From Bradyrhizobium lablabi (GTDB lineage: Bacteria; Pseudomonadota; Alphaproteobacteria; Rhizobiales; Xanthobacteraceae), in the NCBI RefSeq assembly GCF_018129385.1, contig NZ_JAFCLN010000005.1, positions 124,001 to 188,000 on the forward strand: a DNA stretch of 64,000 nucleotides. The letters are read 5' to 3'. The notes under the pieces were generated by a model that had not been told where the DNA came from, did no database searches, and worked only from the letters and a program-made list of their open reading frames with translations. Shown here one piece after another: positions 54,412-62,656 of the stretch; positions within the stretch are counted from its first letter, which is position 1; every line of letters begins with the position of its first letter. The translations under genes were made by a program, and so were the position numbers.

Positions 54412-54651
54412 TTAGCGAATAACGTACGGCAAGAGGCCGAGGAAACGGGCGCGTTTGATGGCGCGCGCGAGTTCGCGCTGCTTCTTGGCCGAAACGGCCG
54501 TGATGCGGCTCGGCACGATCTTGCCGCGCTCGGAGACGTAACGCATCAGCAGCTTGGAATCCTTGAAGTCGATCTTCGGCGCATTCGGACCCGTGAACGG
54601 GCAGGTCTTGCGGCGGCGGAAAAACGGACGGCGTGCTCCAGCATCAGCCAT
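54412..54651 (-). CDS. rpsR: 30S ribosomal protein S18
   Basis: Basic protein of 79 aa that binds S6 and 16S rRNA. Signature residues are [32 protein letters not shown] and [18 protein letters not shown]. Length is normal. It follows rpsF by 5 bp. Confidence 0.98.
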   Translation of the reverse strand: MADAGARRPFFRRRKTCPFTGPNAPKIDFKDSKLLMRYVSERGKIVPSRITAVSAKKQRELARAIKRARFLGLLPYVIR

Positions 54652-54656
54652 GATTC

Positions 54657-55130
54657 TTACTCCTCTTCCGTCGTGGTTTCGGCATCGTCACGAGGACGGC
54701 GCGGGCCGCGGTCACCACGGAAGCCGCCACCTTCACGGTCACCGCGGAAGCCGCCGCCATCACGGCCGCCAAAACCACCGCCGCGGTCGTCACGCTCGCG
54801 GTCGCGATCGGCCTTGCGCATCATCGCGGACGGGCCTTCCTCGTGCTCCTCGACGCGGACGCTGAGATAGCGGATGACGTCTTCGCTGATGCGCTCCTGG
54901 CGCTCGATCTCGGCGATCGCCGCAGACGGCGCGTCGATATTGAGCAGCACGAAGTGCGCCTTGCGGTTCTTGTTCATGCGGTAGGTGAGGGAGCGCACGC
55001 CCCAGTTCTCGGTCTTGGTGACCTTGCCGCCCGCCTGTTCGACGATGCCGGTCATCTGGGAGGTCAGTTCTTCGACCTGCTGGGTGCTCGCATCCTGACG
55101 CGCGAGAAAAACATGCTCGTAAAGAGGCAT
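54657..55130 (-). CDS. rpsF: 30S ribosomal protein S6
   Basis: Ribosomal protein of 157 aa. It starts [20 protein letters not shown] and has the S6 core [21 protein letters not shown]. The last ~45 residues are a Gly/Arg/Asp-rich tail ([20 protein letters not shown]), an extension typical of rhizobial S6. It is the first gene of the ribosomal operon, with a structured leader that can hide its ribosome binding site. Confidence 0.97.
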   Translation of the reverse strand: MPLYEHVFLARQDASTQQVEELTSQMTGIVEQAGGKVTKTENWGVRSLTYRMNKNRKAHFVLLNIDAPSAAIAEIERQERISEDVIRYLSVRVEEHEEGPSAMMRKADRDRERDDRGGGFGGRDGGGFRGDREGGGFRGDRGPRRPRDDAETTTEEE

Positions 55131-55134
55131 GGGT

Positions 55135-55196
55135 GTCCTTTCCTAAAGTTGGCGCGGCGCCTCGGCGGCAAGCCCTTCGAGGCCTTCGGAAAGGAC
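55135..55196 (-). promoter_or_regulatory. structured rpsF leader, possible S6:S18 autoregulatory site
   Basis: On the minus strand GTCCTTTCC (55196-55188) is exactly complementary to GGAAAGGAC (55143-55135), which contains the rpsF Shine-Dalgarno 5 nt before ATG 55130. Inside, GCCTCG (55183-55178) pairs with CGAGGC (55164-55159). The folded form would block translation initiation. S6:S18 complexes are known to bind their own leader in many bacteria; whether this fold contains that exact motif is inference. Confidence 0.55.
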
Positions 55197-55445
55197 TCGG
55201 AAGATAAGCTCAGAAGGCGGGAACACGGGACGACGGACCGACTGGCCCTGCCACATCAAAATCGCCAAAAGGAGAGATTGCTGAGACCGTCCGTTCAGCT
55301 CCCGGCCGGGGCCCACGGATGGGCGCGTTATAAGGATTTTGGCCGGCATGGCAAGCCAAAGCCGGCCCAAATTGCCGATTTGCCGCTCGGAACCGGCTTT
55401 GGCTTGACATATTGACCCGCCGCAGTGTCTTTCGGCCGGAAATCT

Positions 55446-55495
55446 AGAGCGCGATCAGCAAAAGCGGGAACCGGTTTTGCGTCCGATCGCGCTCT
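55446..55495. repeat. palindromic repeat (ACCGGTT-core family) upstream of fabD
   Basis: Perfect outer arms AGAGCGCGATC (55446-55456) and GATCGCGCTCT (55485-55495) enclose GGGAACCGGTTTTGCG. It lies in the 456-bp spacer between divergent rpsF and fabD, which otherwise holds the rpsF leader and promoters that I cannot place exactly. Confidence 0.7.
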
Positions 55496-55586
55496 AAATT
55501 ATTGAAGCAGCGCATGATCTTATCGCCAAATCCGCACGCGCTTTGGCGGATCATGCGTGGGGATTGGAACGTTTCAGGGAGCGCCG

Positions 55587-56546
55587 ATGACGGCAGCATT
55601 TACTTTTCCGGGGCAGGGTTCGCAGGCCGTCGGCATGGGCAAGGCACTGGCGGAGGCTTTTCCGGCGGCCAAAGCGGTGTTCGATGAGGTCGATGCGGCG
55701 CTTTCCGAGAAGCTGACGGCGACCATCTGGGACGGGCCGGCGGAAACCCTGCAACTCACGGAAAACGCCCAGCCGGCCCTGATGGCCGTATCCATCGCCA
55801 CCCTGCGCGTGCTGGAGACCGAGGCCGGATTCTCGGTCGGCAGGGACGCCGCCTTCGTGGCCGGCCACTCGCTCGGGGAATACTCCGCGCTTGCGGCCGC
55901 CGGCAGCCTGAGCATCAGCGATACGGCACGGCTGCTGCGGACGCGCGGGCTGGCGATGCAAAAGGCGGTTCCGGTCGGTGTAGGCGCGATGGCGGCGCTG
56001 CTCGGCCTCGATTATGAGGCGGCGGTTGCGGTGGCGAGCGAAGCGGCGCAAGGGCAGGTCTGCCAGGCCGCCAACGACAATGGCGGCGGGCAGGTGGTTG
56101 TCTCCGGCGACAAGGCGGCCGTCGATCGTGCGGTAGAGATCGCAAAGAACAAGGGCGCAAAGCGCGCGATGCTGCTGCCGGTGTCCGCGCCCTTCCACTG
56201 CGCGTTGATGCAACCCGCGGCGGACGCGATGGCGCAGGCGCTTTCGGGCGTCACCATCAAGGCTCCCGCCGCGCCGCTGGTGTGCAACGTGCTGGCGGCG
56301 CCCATCACCGATCCCGACGAGATTCGCCGCCGGCTGATCGAACAAGTCACCGGCACCGTGCGCTGGCGCGAGTCGGTGGCCTATATGGCCGGCAAGGGCG
56401 TGACGCGGTTTTTCGAAATCGGCGCGGGCAAGGTGTTGAGCGGGCTGGTCAAACGCATTGCCGATGGCGCCGTCGGCATATCGGTCGGTGGGCCGAATGA
56501 CGTTGCCGCCGCAAAGGACGCATTGGCCGCGGTGCATTCGGCTTGA
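55587..56546 (+). CDS. fabD: malonyl-CoA:ACP transacylase
   Basis: Cytoplasmic enzyme of 319 aa that loads malonate from CoA to ACP for fatty-acid elongation. FPGQGSQAVGMG (7-18) is the N-terminal signature, the catalytic Ser95 lies in GHSLGEYSA, and the catalytic His is in the segment VSAPFHCALM. ATG 55587 follows CAGGGAGCG; the upstream extension lacks homology. First gene of the fabD-fabG-acpP-fabF cluster. Confidence 0.96.
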   Translation: MTAAFTFPGQGSQAVGMGKALAEAFPAAKAVFDEVDAALSEKLTATIWDGPAETLQLTENAQPALMAVSIATLRVLETEAGFSVGRDAAFVAGHSLGEYSALAAAGSLSISDTARLLRTRGLAMQKAVPVGVGAMAALLGLDYEAAVAVASEAAQGQVCQAANDNGGGQVVVSGDKAAVDRAVEIAKNKGAKRAMLLPVSAPFHCALMQPAADAMAQALSGVTIKAPAAPLVCNVLAAPITDPDEIRRRLIEQVTGTVRWRESVAYMAGKGVTRFFEIGAGKVLSGLVKRIADGAVGISVGGPNDVAAAKDALAAVHSA

Positions 56547-56559
56547 AGGAGATTTCTTG

Positions 56560-57297
56560 ATGTTCGATCTGACTGGCAGGACGGCGCTCGTCACCGGTGC
56601 GACCGGCGGCATCGGCGGGGCGATCGCGCAGGCGCTGCACGCGCAAGGAGCAACCGTTGCGCTCTCGGGCACGCGCCGCGAAGTGCTGGATGAGCTGGCC
56701 GCCAAGCTGGGCGAGCGGGTGCATGTGCTGCCTTGCAATCTCTCCGACAGCGCCGACGTCGAGGCGCTGGTGCCTGCGGCCGACGGCGCCATGGGCTCGG
56801 TCGACATCCTCGTCGCCAATGCCGGCATCACCCGCGACAACCTCTTTGTGCAACTGCGCGATGAGGACTGGGACAATGTCATCGCGGTCAATCTGAGTGC
56901 GACCTTCCGTCTGGCGCGCGCCGCCACCAAGCTGATGATGCGCAAGCGGTTCGGCCGCATCATCGCGATCACCTCCATCGTCGGCGTCACCGGCAATCCG
57001 GGCCAGGCCAACTACACGGCGTCGAAGGCGGGCATCATCGGCCTGATCAAGACGCTGGGCGCCGAATATGCGCGGCGCAATGTGACAGCCAATTGCATCG
57101 CACCAGGATTCATCAAGACGCCGATGACCGATGCGCTCAATGACAAGCAGCGCGAAACGATCCTGTCGAAGGTTCCTGCGGCGCGGCTGGGGACGCCGGA
57201 AGACATCGCCGCTGCGGCGGTTTATCTCAGCTCCAACGAGGCCGCCTACGTCACCGGACAGACGTTGCACGTCAACGGTGGAATGGCCATGTTTTGA
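56560..57297 (+). CDS. fabG: 3-oxoacyl-[ACP] reductase
   Basis: SDR enzyme of 245 aa that reduces 3-ketoacyl-ACP with NADPH. The cofactor motif is TGATGGIGG (12-20), NAG is at 87-89, and the catalytic Ser139, Tyr152 and Lys156 lie in ITSIVG and NYTASK. The start is set by AAGGAG at 56546-56551. It lies 13 bp after fabD in the same operon. Confidence 0.96.
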   Translation: MFDLTGRTALVTGATGGIGGAIAQALHAQGATVALSGTRREVLDELAAKLGERVHVLPCNLSDSADVEALVPAADGAMGSVDILVANAGITRDNLFVQLRDEDWDNVIAVNLSATFRLARAATKLMMRKRFGRIIAITSIVGVTGNPGQANYTASKAGIIGLIKTLGAEYARRNVTANCIAPGFIKTPMTDALNDKQRETILSKVPAARLGTPEDIAAAAVYLSSNEAAYVTGQTLHVNGGMAMF

Positions 57298-57609
57298 GCC
57301 TGTTATCGGCGCAACCCGGGCGGCTGAAGGCGGCTTCCAGCCACCGGTTGGACTTATGGTCAAGGTCGGGGAAGTATGATAACCGAACCCCCCATCGGAT
57401 GGGCAAAGAACGCCTTGCAGGAATTTGAAACCCTGTATATTGGCGGGGCGGAGCCTGCCGACGTTCGCCGGGGCCGGGGTCTGATGGGGACATCCGACTG
57501 GACCCGAATCACTGCGATTGCGAAGGAAGCTTAACGACCACGATGGCTCGTAATCGTCTGTGAGTGTCGCTTTGGGGTCGAGACAATGGAACAAGCACGA
57601 GGTTGAACG
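57298..57609. other. fabG-acpP spacer, presumed acpP promoter
   Basis: About 310 bp with no gene. A long spacer before acpP usually holds its own strong promoter. TTGCAG (57415-57420) followed by TATATT (57436-57441) is a candidate but the spacing is only 15 bp. No strong hairpin was seen. Confidence 0.4.
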
Positions 57610-57849
57610 ATGAGTGAGATTGGCGAGCGGGTTAAGAAGATCGTGGTCGAACACCTTGGTGTTGAACCCGAAAAAGTGGTCGACAACGCGAGCTTCATTG
57701 ATGACCTCGGCGCCGACAGCCTCGACACCGTCGAGCTCGTGATGGCGTTTGAAGAAGAATTCGGTTGTGAAATTCCCGATGATGCGGCCGAGACGATTTT
57801 GACGGTCGGCGACGCGACGAAATTTCTGGAAAAGAACGCGAAGAGCTGA
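57610..57849 (+). CDS. acpP: acyl carrier protein
   Basis: Small acidic protein of 79 aa carrying the growing acyl chain on 4'-phosphopantetheine. The attachment Ser37 is in the DSL motif of [15 protein letters not shown]. Acidic helices II and III are typical. Spacers of about 310 bp before and 96 bp after it suggest independent, high expression. Confidence 0.98.
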   Translation: MSEIGERVKKIVVEHLGVEPEKVVDNASFIDDLGADSLDTVELVMAFEEEFGCEIPDDAAETILTVGDATKFLEKNAKS

Positions 57850-57945
57850 AGCCCTCGCGTGCGCTGACGAAGCCGGACGGATCGCGTTGAAGCGATCCCC
57901 CGGTTTCTTGCTATCGGCCGGCAATTTCGGGCCTGGAGTTTGAAT

Positions 57946-59211
57946 ATGAGACGGGTAGTCGTCACGGGGCTCGGTATGGTCACCCCGCTCGGCTGCGGGG
58001 TGGAGCCGACCTGGACGCGTATCCTGGCCGGCCAGAGCGGTGCGAAGAAGATCGACGTGTTCGAGGTCGGCGACCTCGCCAGCCAGGTCGCCTGCATGAT
58101 TCCCCGCGGGGACGGCTCGGACGGCACCTTCAATCCCGACCAGTGGATGGAGCCGAAGGACCAGCGCAAGGTCGACGATTTCATCATCTTCGCGATGTGC
58201 GCAGCCAAGCAGGCGCTCGACGATGCGAACTGGCATCCACAGACGGAAGACGAGCGCTGCGCCACCGGCACCCTGATCGGCTCCGGCATCGGCGGGCTGT
58301 CCGGCATCGCCGACACGGCGATCCTGCTCAAGGAGCGCGGCCCGCGAAAGGTGTCGCCGTTCTTCATTCCGGGCCGCCTGATCAATCTCGCCTCCGGCTA
58401 TGTCTCGATCGAGCATGGACTGAAAGGGCCGAACCATTCCGTCGTAACGGCGTGCTCGACCGGCGCGCATGCGATCGGCGATGCTAGCCGGCTGATTTCG
58501 CTCGGCGATGCCGACGTGATGGTCGCGGGCGGAACCGAATCGCCGATCTGCCGGCTGGCGATGGCCGGCTTCTGTGCGGCGCGCGCGCTCTCGACCGGCT
58601 TCAACGAGACGCCGCAAAAGGCCTCGCGTCCGTATGACAAGGATCGCGACGGCTTCGTGATGGGCGAGGGTGCCGGCATCGTGGTGCTCGAGGAATACGA
58701 GCACGCCAAACGCCGCGGCGCGAAGATCTATGCCGAAATCACCGGCTACGGCCTGTCGGGCGATGCCTACCACATCACCTCGCCGACGCCGGATGGCGAC
58801 GGCGGATTCCGCAGCATGTCGGCCGCAATGAAGCGCGCCGGAATCACCTCTGCCGATATCGACTATATCAACGCGCACGGCACCTCGACGCCGGTCGGCG
58901 ACGAGATCGAGCTTGGTGCGGTCGAGCGGCTGCTCGGTAATGCCGCCTCGAAGGTGTCGATGTCGTCGACCAAATCCTCGACCGGACATCTGCTCGGCGC
59001 CGCCGGCGCGATCGAGGCGATCTTCAGCATTTTGGCGATTCGCGATAACATCGCCCCGCCGACGATCAATCTCGACCATCCGTCGGTGGAGACGGCAATC
59101 GATCTCGTGCCGCATGCAGCGCGTAAGCGCGAGATCAATGTGGCGCTGTCGAATTCATTTGGTTTCGGAGGCACCAACGCATCCGTCGTCATTCAGCGCG
59201 TGATCAATTGA
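57946..59211 (+). CDS. fabF: 3-oxoacyl-[ACP] synthase II
   Basis: Condensing enzyme of 421 aa that elongates acyl-ACP with malonyl-ACP. The nucleophile Cys170 is in SVVTACSTGAHAI, and the two catalytic His are in NAHGTSTPVGD and SSTGHLLGAAG; the C-terminal SNSFGFGGTNASVV is also diagnostic. ATG 57946 was chosen for GGAG at 57935-57938; a TTG two codons earlier is also open. It follows acpP, as in most proteobacteria. Confidence 0.96.
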   Translation: MRRVVVTGLGMVTPLGCGVEPTWTRILAGQSGAKKIDVFEVGDLASQVACMIPRGDGSDGTFNPDQWMEPKDQRKVDDFIIFAMCAAKQALDDANWHPQTEDERCATGTLIGSGIGGLSGIADTAILLKERGPRKVSPFFIPGRLINLASGYVSIEHGLKGPNHSVVTACSTGAHAIGDASRLISLGDADVMVAGGTESPICRLAMAGFCAARALSTGFNETPQKASRPYDKDRDGFVMGEGAGIVVLEEYEHAKRRGAKIYAEITGYGLSGDAYHITSPTPDGDGGFRSMSAAMKRAGITSADIDYINAHGTSTPVGDEIELGAVERLLGNAASKVSMSSTKSSTGHLLGAAGAIEAIFSILAIRDNIAPPTINLDHPSVETAIDLVPHAARKREINVALSNSFGFGGTNASVVIQRVIN

Positions 59212-59220
59212 TGCGTGGTT

Positions 59221-59320
59221 AGAGCGTTTCAAGCGAAGTGGATCCCGGTTGCGTGAAGAAAACGCGCCAAAACAAAAGCTGGAGCCCCGTTCCGATTCAA
59301 TCGGAACGGAAAAGGCTCTA
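59221..59320. repeat. palindromic repeat and hairpin after fabF
   Basis: Begins AGAGCGTTTC and ends GGCTCTA. A strong inner stem CGTTCCGATT (59288-59297) pairs with AATCGGAACG (59299-59308), and the left part has CCCGGTTGCGTGAAGAAAAC, shared with the element at 62533. It may terminate fabF transcription. Confidence 0.65.
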
Positions 59321-59433
59321 GAATAACTTCACTGTTTCGCCTTATTCGGCGGCGAGTGCTAATTGCGGGCGTATGCTATTGGCAAGACATTTGATTTGTC
59401 AGGCCATGATTGAACCGGCAGGATTCAGGTTGC

Positions 59434-60720
59434 ATGAGTGAGAGGCCGCCCATTTCGCCCCGCAGCCCGCGCGCCGCGCTCGAGCCCGAGCAGGTGCCGC
59501 CGCCGCCCAAACGCTCCGAGCGCGCCCGCAGCCCGCTGGTGGTGTTCGGCAATGCCGTCATCACCATCATCCTGATCCTGATGATCGGCGCCGGCGGCGT
59601 CTATGTCTACGGCAAGAAGATGCTGGAATCGCCGGGGCCGCTGGCCGAGGACAAGATCGTCAACATCCCCGCGCGCTCCGGAACGCGGGAAATTGCCGAG
59701 ACGCTACAGCGCGAGGGAGTGATCGATGTCAATCCCTGGCTGTTCACAGGTGCCGCGCTGGCGCTGAAGGCGAAGTCTGATCTCAAGCCGGGCGAATACG
59801 CCTTCCAGAAGAACGCGAGCCTGCGCGACGTCATCGGCGTCATCGTCGAGGGCAAGGTGGTGCAGCATTCCATCACCATTCCCGAAGGCCTGACGTCCGA
59901 GCAGATTGTGGCGCGCCTGTCCGAGAACAATATCTTCGCGGGCAGCGTTCGCGAGGTGCCGCGCGAGGGCACGCTGTTGCCGGAGACCTACAAATTCCCG
60001 CGCGGCACGCCGCGCGAGCAGGTGATCCAGCGTATGCAGCAGACGCAGAAGCGCGTGCTGGCGGAAATCTGGGAGCGGCGCAATCCGGACGTGCCCGTCA
60101 AGTCGCCGGAGCAATTGGTGGTGCTGGCTTCCGTCATCGAGAAGGAAACCGGCAGGGCCGACGAGCGCAGCCGCGTCGCTGCTGTATTCACCAACCGCCT
60201 GCGGCAGAAGATGAAGCTACAGTCCGATCCGACCATCATCTATGGCCTGGTCGGCGGCAAGGGCACGCTGGGCCGGCCGATCAAGCGCTCGGAGATCACC
60301 CAGCCTTCGCCGTACAACACCTATGTGATCGACGGCCTGCCGCCGGGACCGATCGCCAACCCCGGCCGCGCCTCGCTGGAAGCCGCGGCCAATCCGGCCC
60401 GCACGCGCGACCTGTTCTTTGTCGCCGACGGCACTGGTGGGCATACGTTCGCGGAAACCTACGACGCGCACCAAAAGGGCGTTGCAAGGCTGCGCGCGAT
60501 GGAGAAGCAGATCCAGAATGACACGGTCGAGCCGGCTGAAGAGCCGCCGCCGGCCGCGGCTGCTCCCGCTGCGGCGCCGGCGGACCCCAACCCCACCGCG
60601 ACGGCGAAGCCGCCGGCCGCACAGAAGCGGCCCGCTCGACAGCCTGCCGCACCCGCGCAGGCTCCGGCTCGTCAGGGCGCAGCGCAATCCACCACGACGC
60701 CACCGGTGGTGCAGCGCTAG
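59434..60720 (+). CDS. mltG: endolytic peptidoglycan transglycosylase MltG
   Basis: Bitopic inner-membrane enzyme of 428 aa that cuts nascent glycan strands. A Pro-rich cytoplasmic start of about 40 residues is followed by one transmembrane helix (VITIILILMIGAGGVYVYG), a LysM-like part and the YceG domain with the catalytic Glu in VLASVIEKETGRADERS, plus SDPTIIYGL and PYNTYVIDGLPPGPIANPG. The last 75 residues are Pro/Ala/Gln-rich, longer than in E. coli. It follows fabF, the usual alphaproteobacterial order. Confidence 0.94.
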   Translation: MSERPPISPRSPRAALEPEQVPPPPKRSERARSPLVVFGNAVITIILILMIGAGGVYVYGKKMLESPGPLAEDKIVNIPARSGTREIAETLQREGVIDVNPWLFTGAALALKAKSDLKPGEYAFQKNASLRDVIGVIVEGKVVQHSITIPEGLTSEQIVARLSENNIFAGSVREVPREGTLLPETYKFPRGTPREQVIQRMQQTQKRVLAEIWERRNPDVPVKSPEQLVVLASVIEKETGRADERSRVAAVFTNRLRQKMKLQSDPTIIYGLVGGKGTLGRPIKRSEITQPSPYNTYVIDGLPPGPIANPGRASLEAAANPARTRDLFFVADGTGGHTFAETYDAHQKGVARLRAMEKQIQNDTVEPAEEPPPAAAAPAAAPADPNPTATAKPPAAQKRPARQPAAPAQAPARQGAAQSTTTPPVVQR

Positions 60721-60870
60721 AGCATGATGCGGAAAAGCATGCCCTCGGGCTCCGACCCGACGGGTGGGTACCGGTTTTCCCTGCGACAAACGCAAAGCGT
60801 TTGCGCGGAGATCATGCTCAAACAAAAAGATAGAGCGGGATGACGATTCGAAGAAAAGTCATCCTGCTCT
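60720..60870. repeat. compound palindromic repeat between mltG and yicC
   Basis: Two dyads in a row: GAGCATGAT (60720-60728) with ATCATGCTC (60811-60819) around GGGTACCGGTTTTCC, and AGAGCGGGATGAC (60832-60844) with GTCATCCTGCTCT (60858-60870, one mismatch). The first dyad starts on the last base of the mltG stop codon. Confidence 0.7.
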
Positions 60871-60985
60871 AGCGCCGCCGGTTCGCGTCCCCGGCCAGCG
60901 AATTTCCCCTTTGCGTGAAATCGTCTTATGGTCGCGCGCGTTCCATCTTTGAGTCTCTTTACACGGTATTTCAGGAAAGTTGGCG

Positions 60986-61873
60986 ATGGCGCTGTCGAGC
61001 ATGACCGGTTTTGCCCGAAGCCAGGGCGCCAGCGGTCCTTATACGTTCGAGTGGGAGCTGAAGTCGGTCAATGCCAAGGGCTATGACCTGCGGTTGCGGC
61101 TGCCGCCGGGCTGGGACGAACTGGAATCCGTCGCCAAGAAGCGCGCGGGCGAATTGCTGTCGCGCGGCACCGTCTACGCCAACCTCACCGTCAAGCGCGC
61201 GGACGCTGTCTCGACCGTGCGCATCAACGAGGATGTGCTGGCCTCGATCTTGAAAGTTGCCGGCACGCTCGCTGCGAGAATCGACGCGGTTGCACCGAGC
61301 ATCGACGGCCTGCTCGGCATCAAGGGCGTGATCGAAGTCGTCGAGCCCGAAAGCAACGAGGAAGAGGACAAGGCCGCAAAGGCGGCCGCGGCGGTTGCCT
61401 TCGAGCAGGCGCTGACCAATCTGGTCGAGATGCGCCGGCGCGAAGGCACGGCGCTCGGCCAGATCCTGATGCAGCGGATGGACGAGATCGAAAGCCTCGC
61501 CAAGAAGGCCGAAGCCGCGCCGGGCCGCAAGCCCGAGGCGATCAGGGCCCGCCTTGCCGAGCAGATCGCAGCGCTGCTCGAGACGTCGGACCGTTTCGAT
61601 CCCGATCGCCTGACCCAGGAGGCGCTGTTGATCGCCACCAAGGCCGATATCCGCGAAGAGCTCGACCGCATCGCCTCGCACATCGCGCAGGCGCGCGAAA
61701 TGCTGGGCAAGGGCGGGGCGGTCGGCCGCCGGCTCGATTTCCTGGCGCAGGAATTCAATCGCGAGGTCAACACCTGCTGCTCCAAATCGAACGACATCGA
61801 ATTGACCAATACCGGACTCGAGATGAAGAACGTCGTCGAACAGTTCCGCGAGCAGGTCCAGAATCTGGAGTGA
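60986..61873 (+). CDS. yicC: YicC/YloC family endoribonuclease
   Basis: Cytoplasmic protein of 295 aa. The N-terminal signature SSMTGFARSQG and the C-terminal block RLDFLAQEFNREVNTCCSKSNDIELTN (written here as the YicC C-terminal domain, residues about 246-272) identify the family, which in E. coli and Bacillus acts as an endoribonuclease. The middle is a long acidic coiled-coil-like region (ESNEEEDKAAKAAAA). ATG 60986 follows AGGAAAG. The gmk gene begins 3 bp after the stop. Confidence 0.93.
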   Translation: MALSSMTGFARSQGASGPYTFEWELKSVNAKGYDLRLRLPPGWDELESVAKKRAGELLSRGTVYANLTVKRADAVSTVRINEDVLASILKVAGTLAARIDAVAPSIDGLLGIKGVIEVVEPESNEEEDKAAKAAAAVAFEQALTNLVEMRRREGTALGQILMQRMDEIESLAKKAEAAPGRKPEAIRARLAEQIAALLETSDRFDPDRLTQEALLIATKADIREELDRIASHIAQAREMLGKGGAVGRRLDFLAQEFNREVNTCCSKSNDIELTNTGLEMKNVVEQFREQVQNLE

Positions 61874-61876
61874 GGC

Positions 61877-62530
61877 ATGGCGGCTAGCGGCCAGGACGGA
61901 GTTGAACGGCGCGGGCTGATGTTCGTGCTGTCGTCGCCGTCCGGCGCCGGCAAGACCACGCTGTCGCGCATGCTGATGGAAAGGGTGCCGGACCTACAGA
62001 TGTCGGTGTCGGCGACGACCCGGCCGATGCGGCCCGGCGAAGTCGAGGGCAAGGACTACTATTTCGTCGATCAGAAGCGCTTCGACGAGATGGTCGCCAA
62101 AGGCGACCTGCTCGAATGGGCCCCGGTGTTCGGCAAGAGCTACGGTACGCCGCGCCTGCCGGTCGAGAAAGCTCTCGCCGAGGGACGCGATGTGCTGTTC
62201 GACATCGACTGGCAGGGCACGCAGCAGCTACGCGAAAAGGCCGGCACTGATGTCGTCAGCGTCTTCATCCTGCCGCCGTCCGCCGCCGATCTCGAAAGGC
62301 GGTTGCACACCCGCGCGCAGGATTCGGACGAAGTGATCCGCGGCCGGATGGATCGCGCCAGCCATGAAATGAGCCATTGGGCCGAGTACGACTACATCGT
62401 CGTCAATCAGAATGTCGACGATGCATTTGCCGAGGTGCAGTCGATCCTGAAGGCAGAGCGGCTGAAGCGCATGCGACGCATCGGCCTCACCGAATTCGTC
62501 CGCAAGCTACAGCGGCAGCTCGAAAAATAG
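61877..62530 (+). CDS. gmk: guanylate kinase
   Basis: Enzyme of 217 aa that converts GMP to GDP with ATP. The P-loop is SSPSGAGKTT, the GMP-binding segment is SATTRPMRPGEVEGKDYYFV, and LFDIDWQGTQQLR is also typical. It is tightly linked to yicC (3 bp), an almost universal pairing. A repeat with a terminator-like end follows. Confidence 0.97.
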   Translation: MAASGQDGVERRGLMFVLSSPSGAGKTTLSRMLMERVPDLQMSVSATTRPMRPGEVEGKDYYFVDQKRFDEMVAKGDLLEWAPVFGKSYGTPRLPVEKALAEGRDVLFDIDWQGTQQLREKAGTDVVSVFILPPSAADLERRLHTRAQDSDEVIRGRMDRASHEMSHWAEYDYIVVNQNVDDAFAEVQSILKAERLKRMRRIGLTEFVRKLQRQLEK

Positions 62531-62532
62531 CT

Positions 62533-62651
62533 AAAGCGTTTTCGAGCGAAAGCCTGCCCCGCACTTGATGCGGGGTGGGTACCGGTTCGCGTGAAGAAAA
62601 CCCGTCAAGATAAAGAGATAGAGCCCCGATCCGAATCCATCGGACGGGGCT
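62533..62651. repeat. palindromic repeat with terminator-like hairpin after gmk
   Basis: Starts AAAGCGTTTTCGAGCG. It holds CCCCGCA (62557-62563) paired with TGCGGGG (62569-62575), then GGGTACCGGTTCGCGTGAAG as in the other elements. It ends with the stem AGCCCCG (62622-62628) / CGGGGCT (62645-62651), extended inside by TCCGA/TCGGA and followed by TTA. The last stem probably terminates gmk transcription. Confidence 0.7.
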
Positions 62652-62656
62652 TTAGC

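Noticed and set aside
56449..59115. 888-codon minus-strand open frame opposite fabG-acpP-fabF
   Set aside because: Antisense shadow of well-recognised genes; the translation is Arg/His/Asp-rich without domain features, as expected from high-GC third-position bias.
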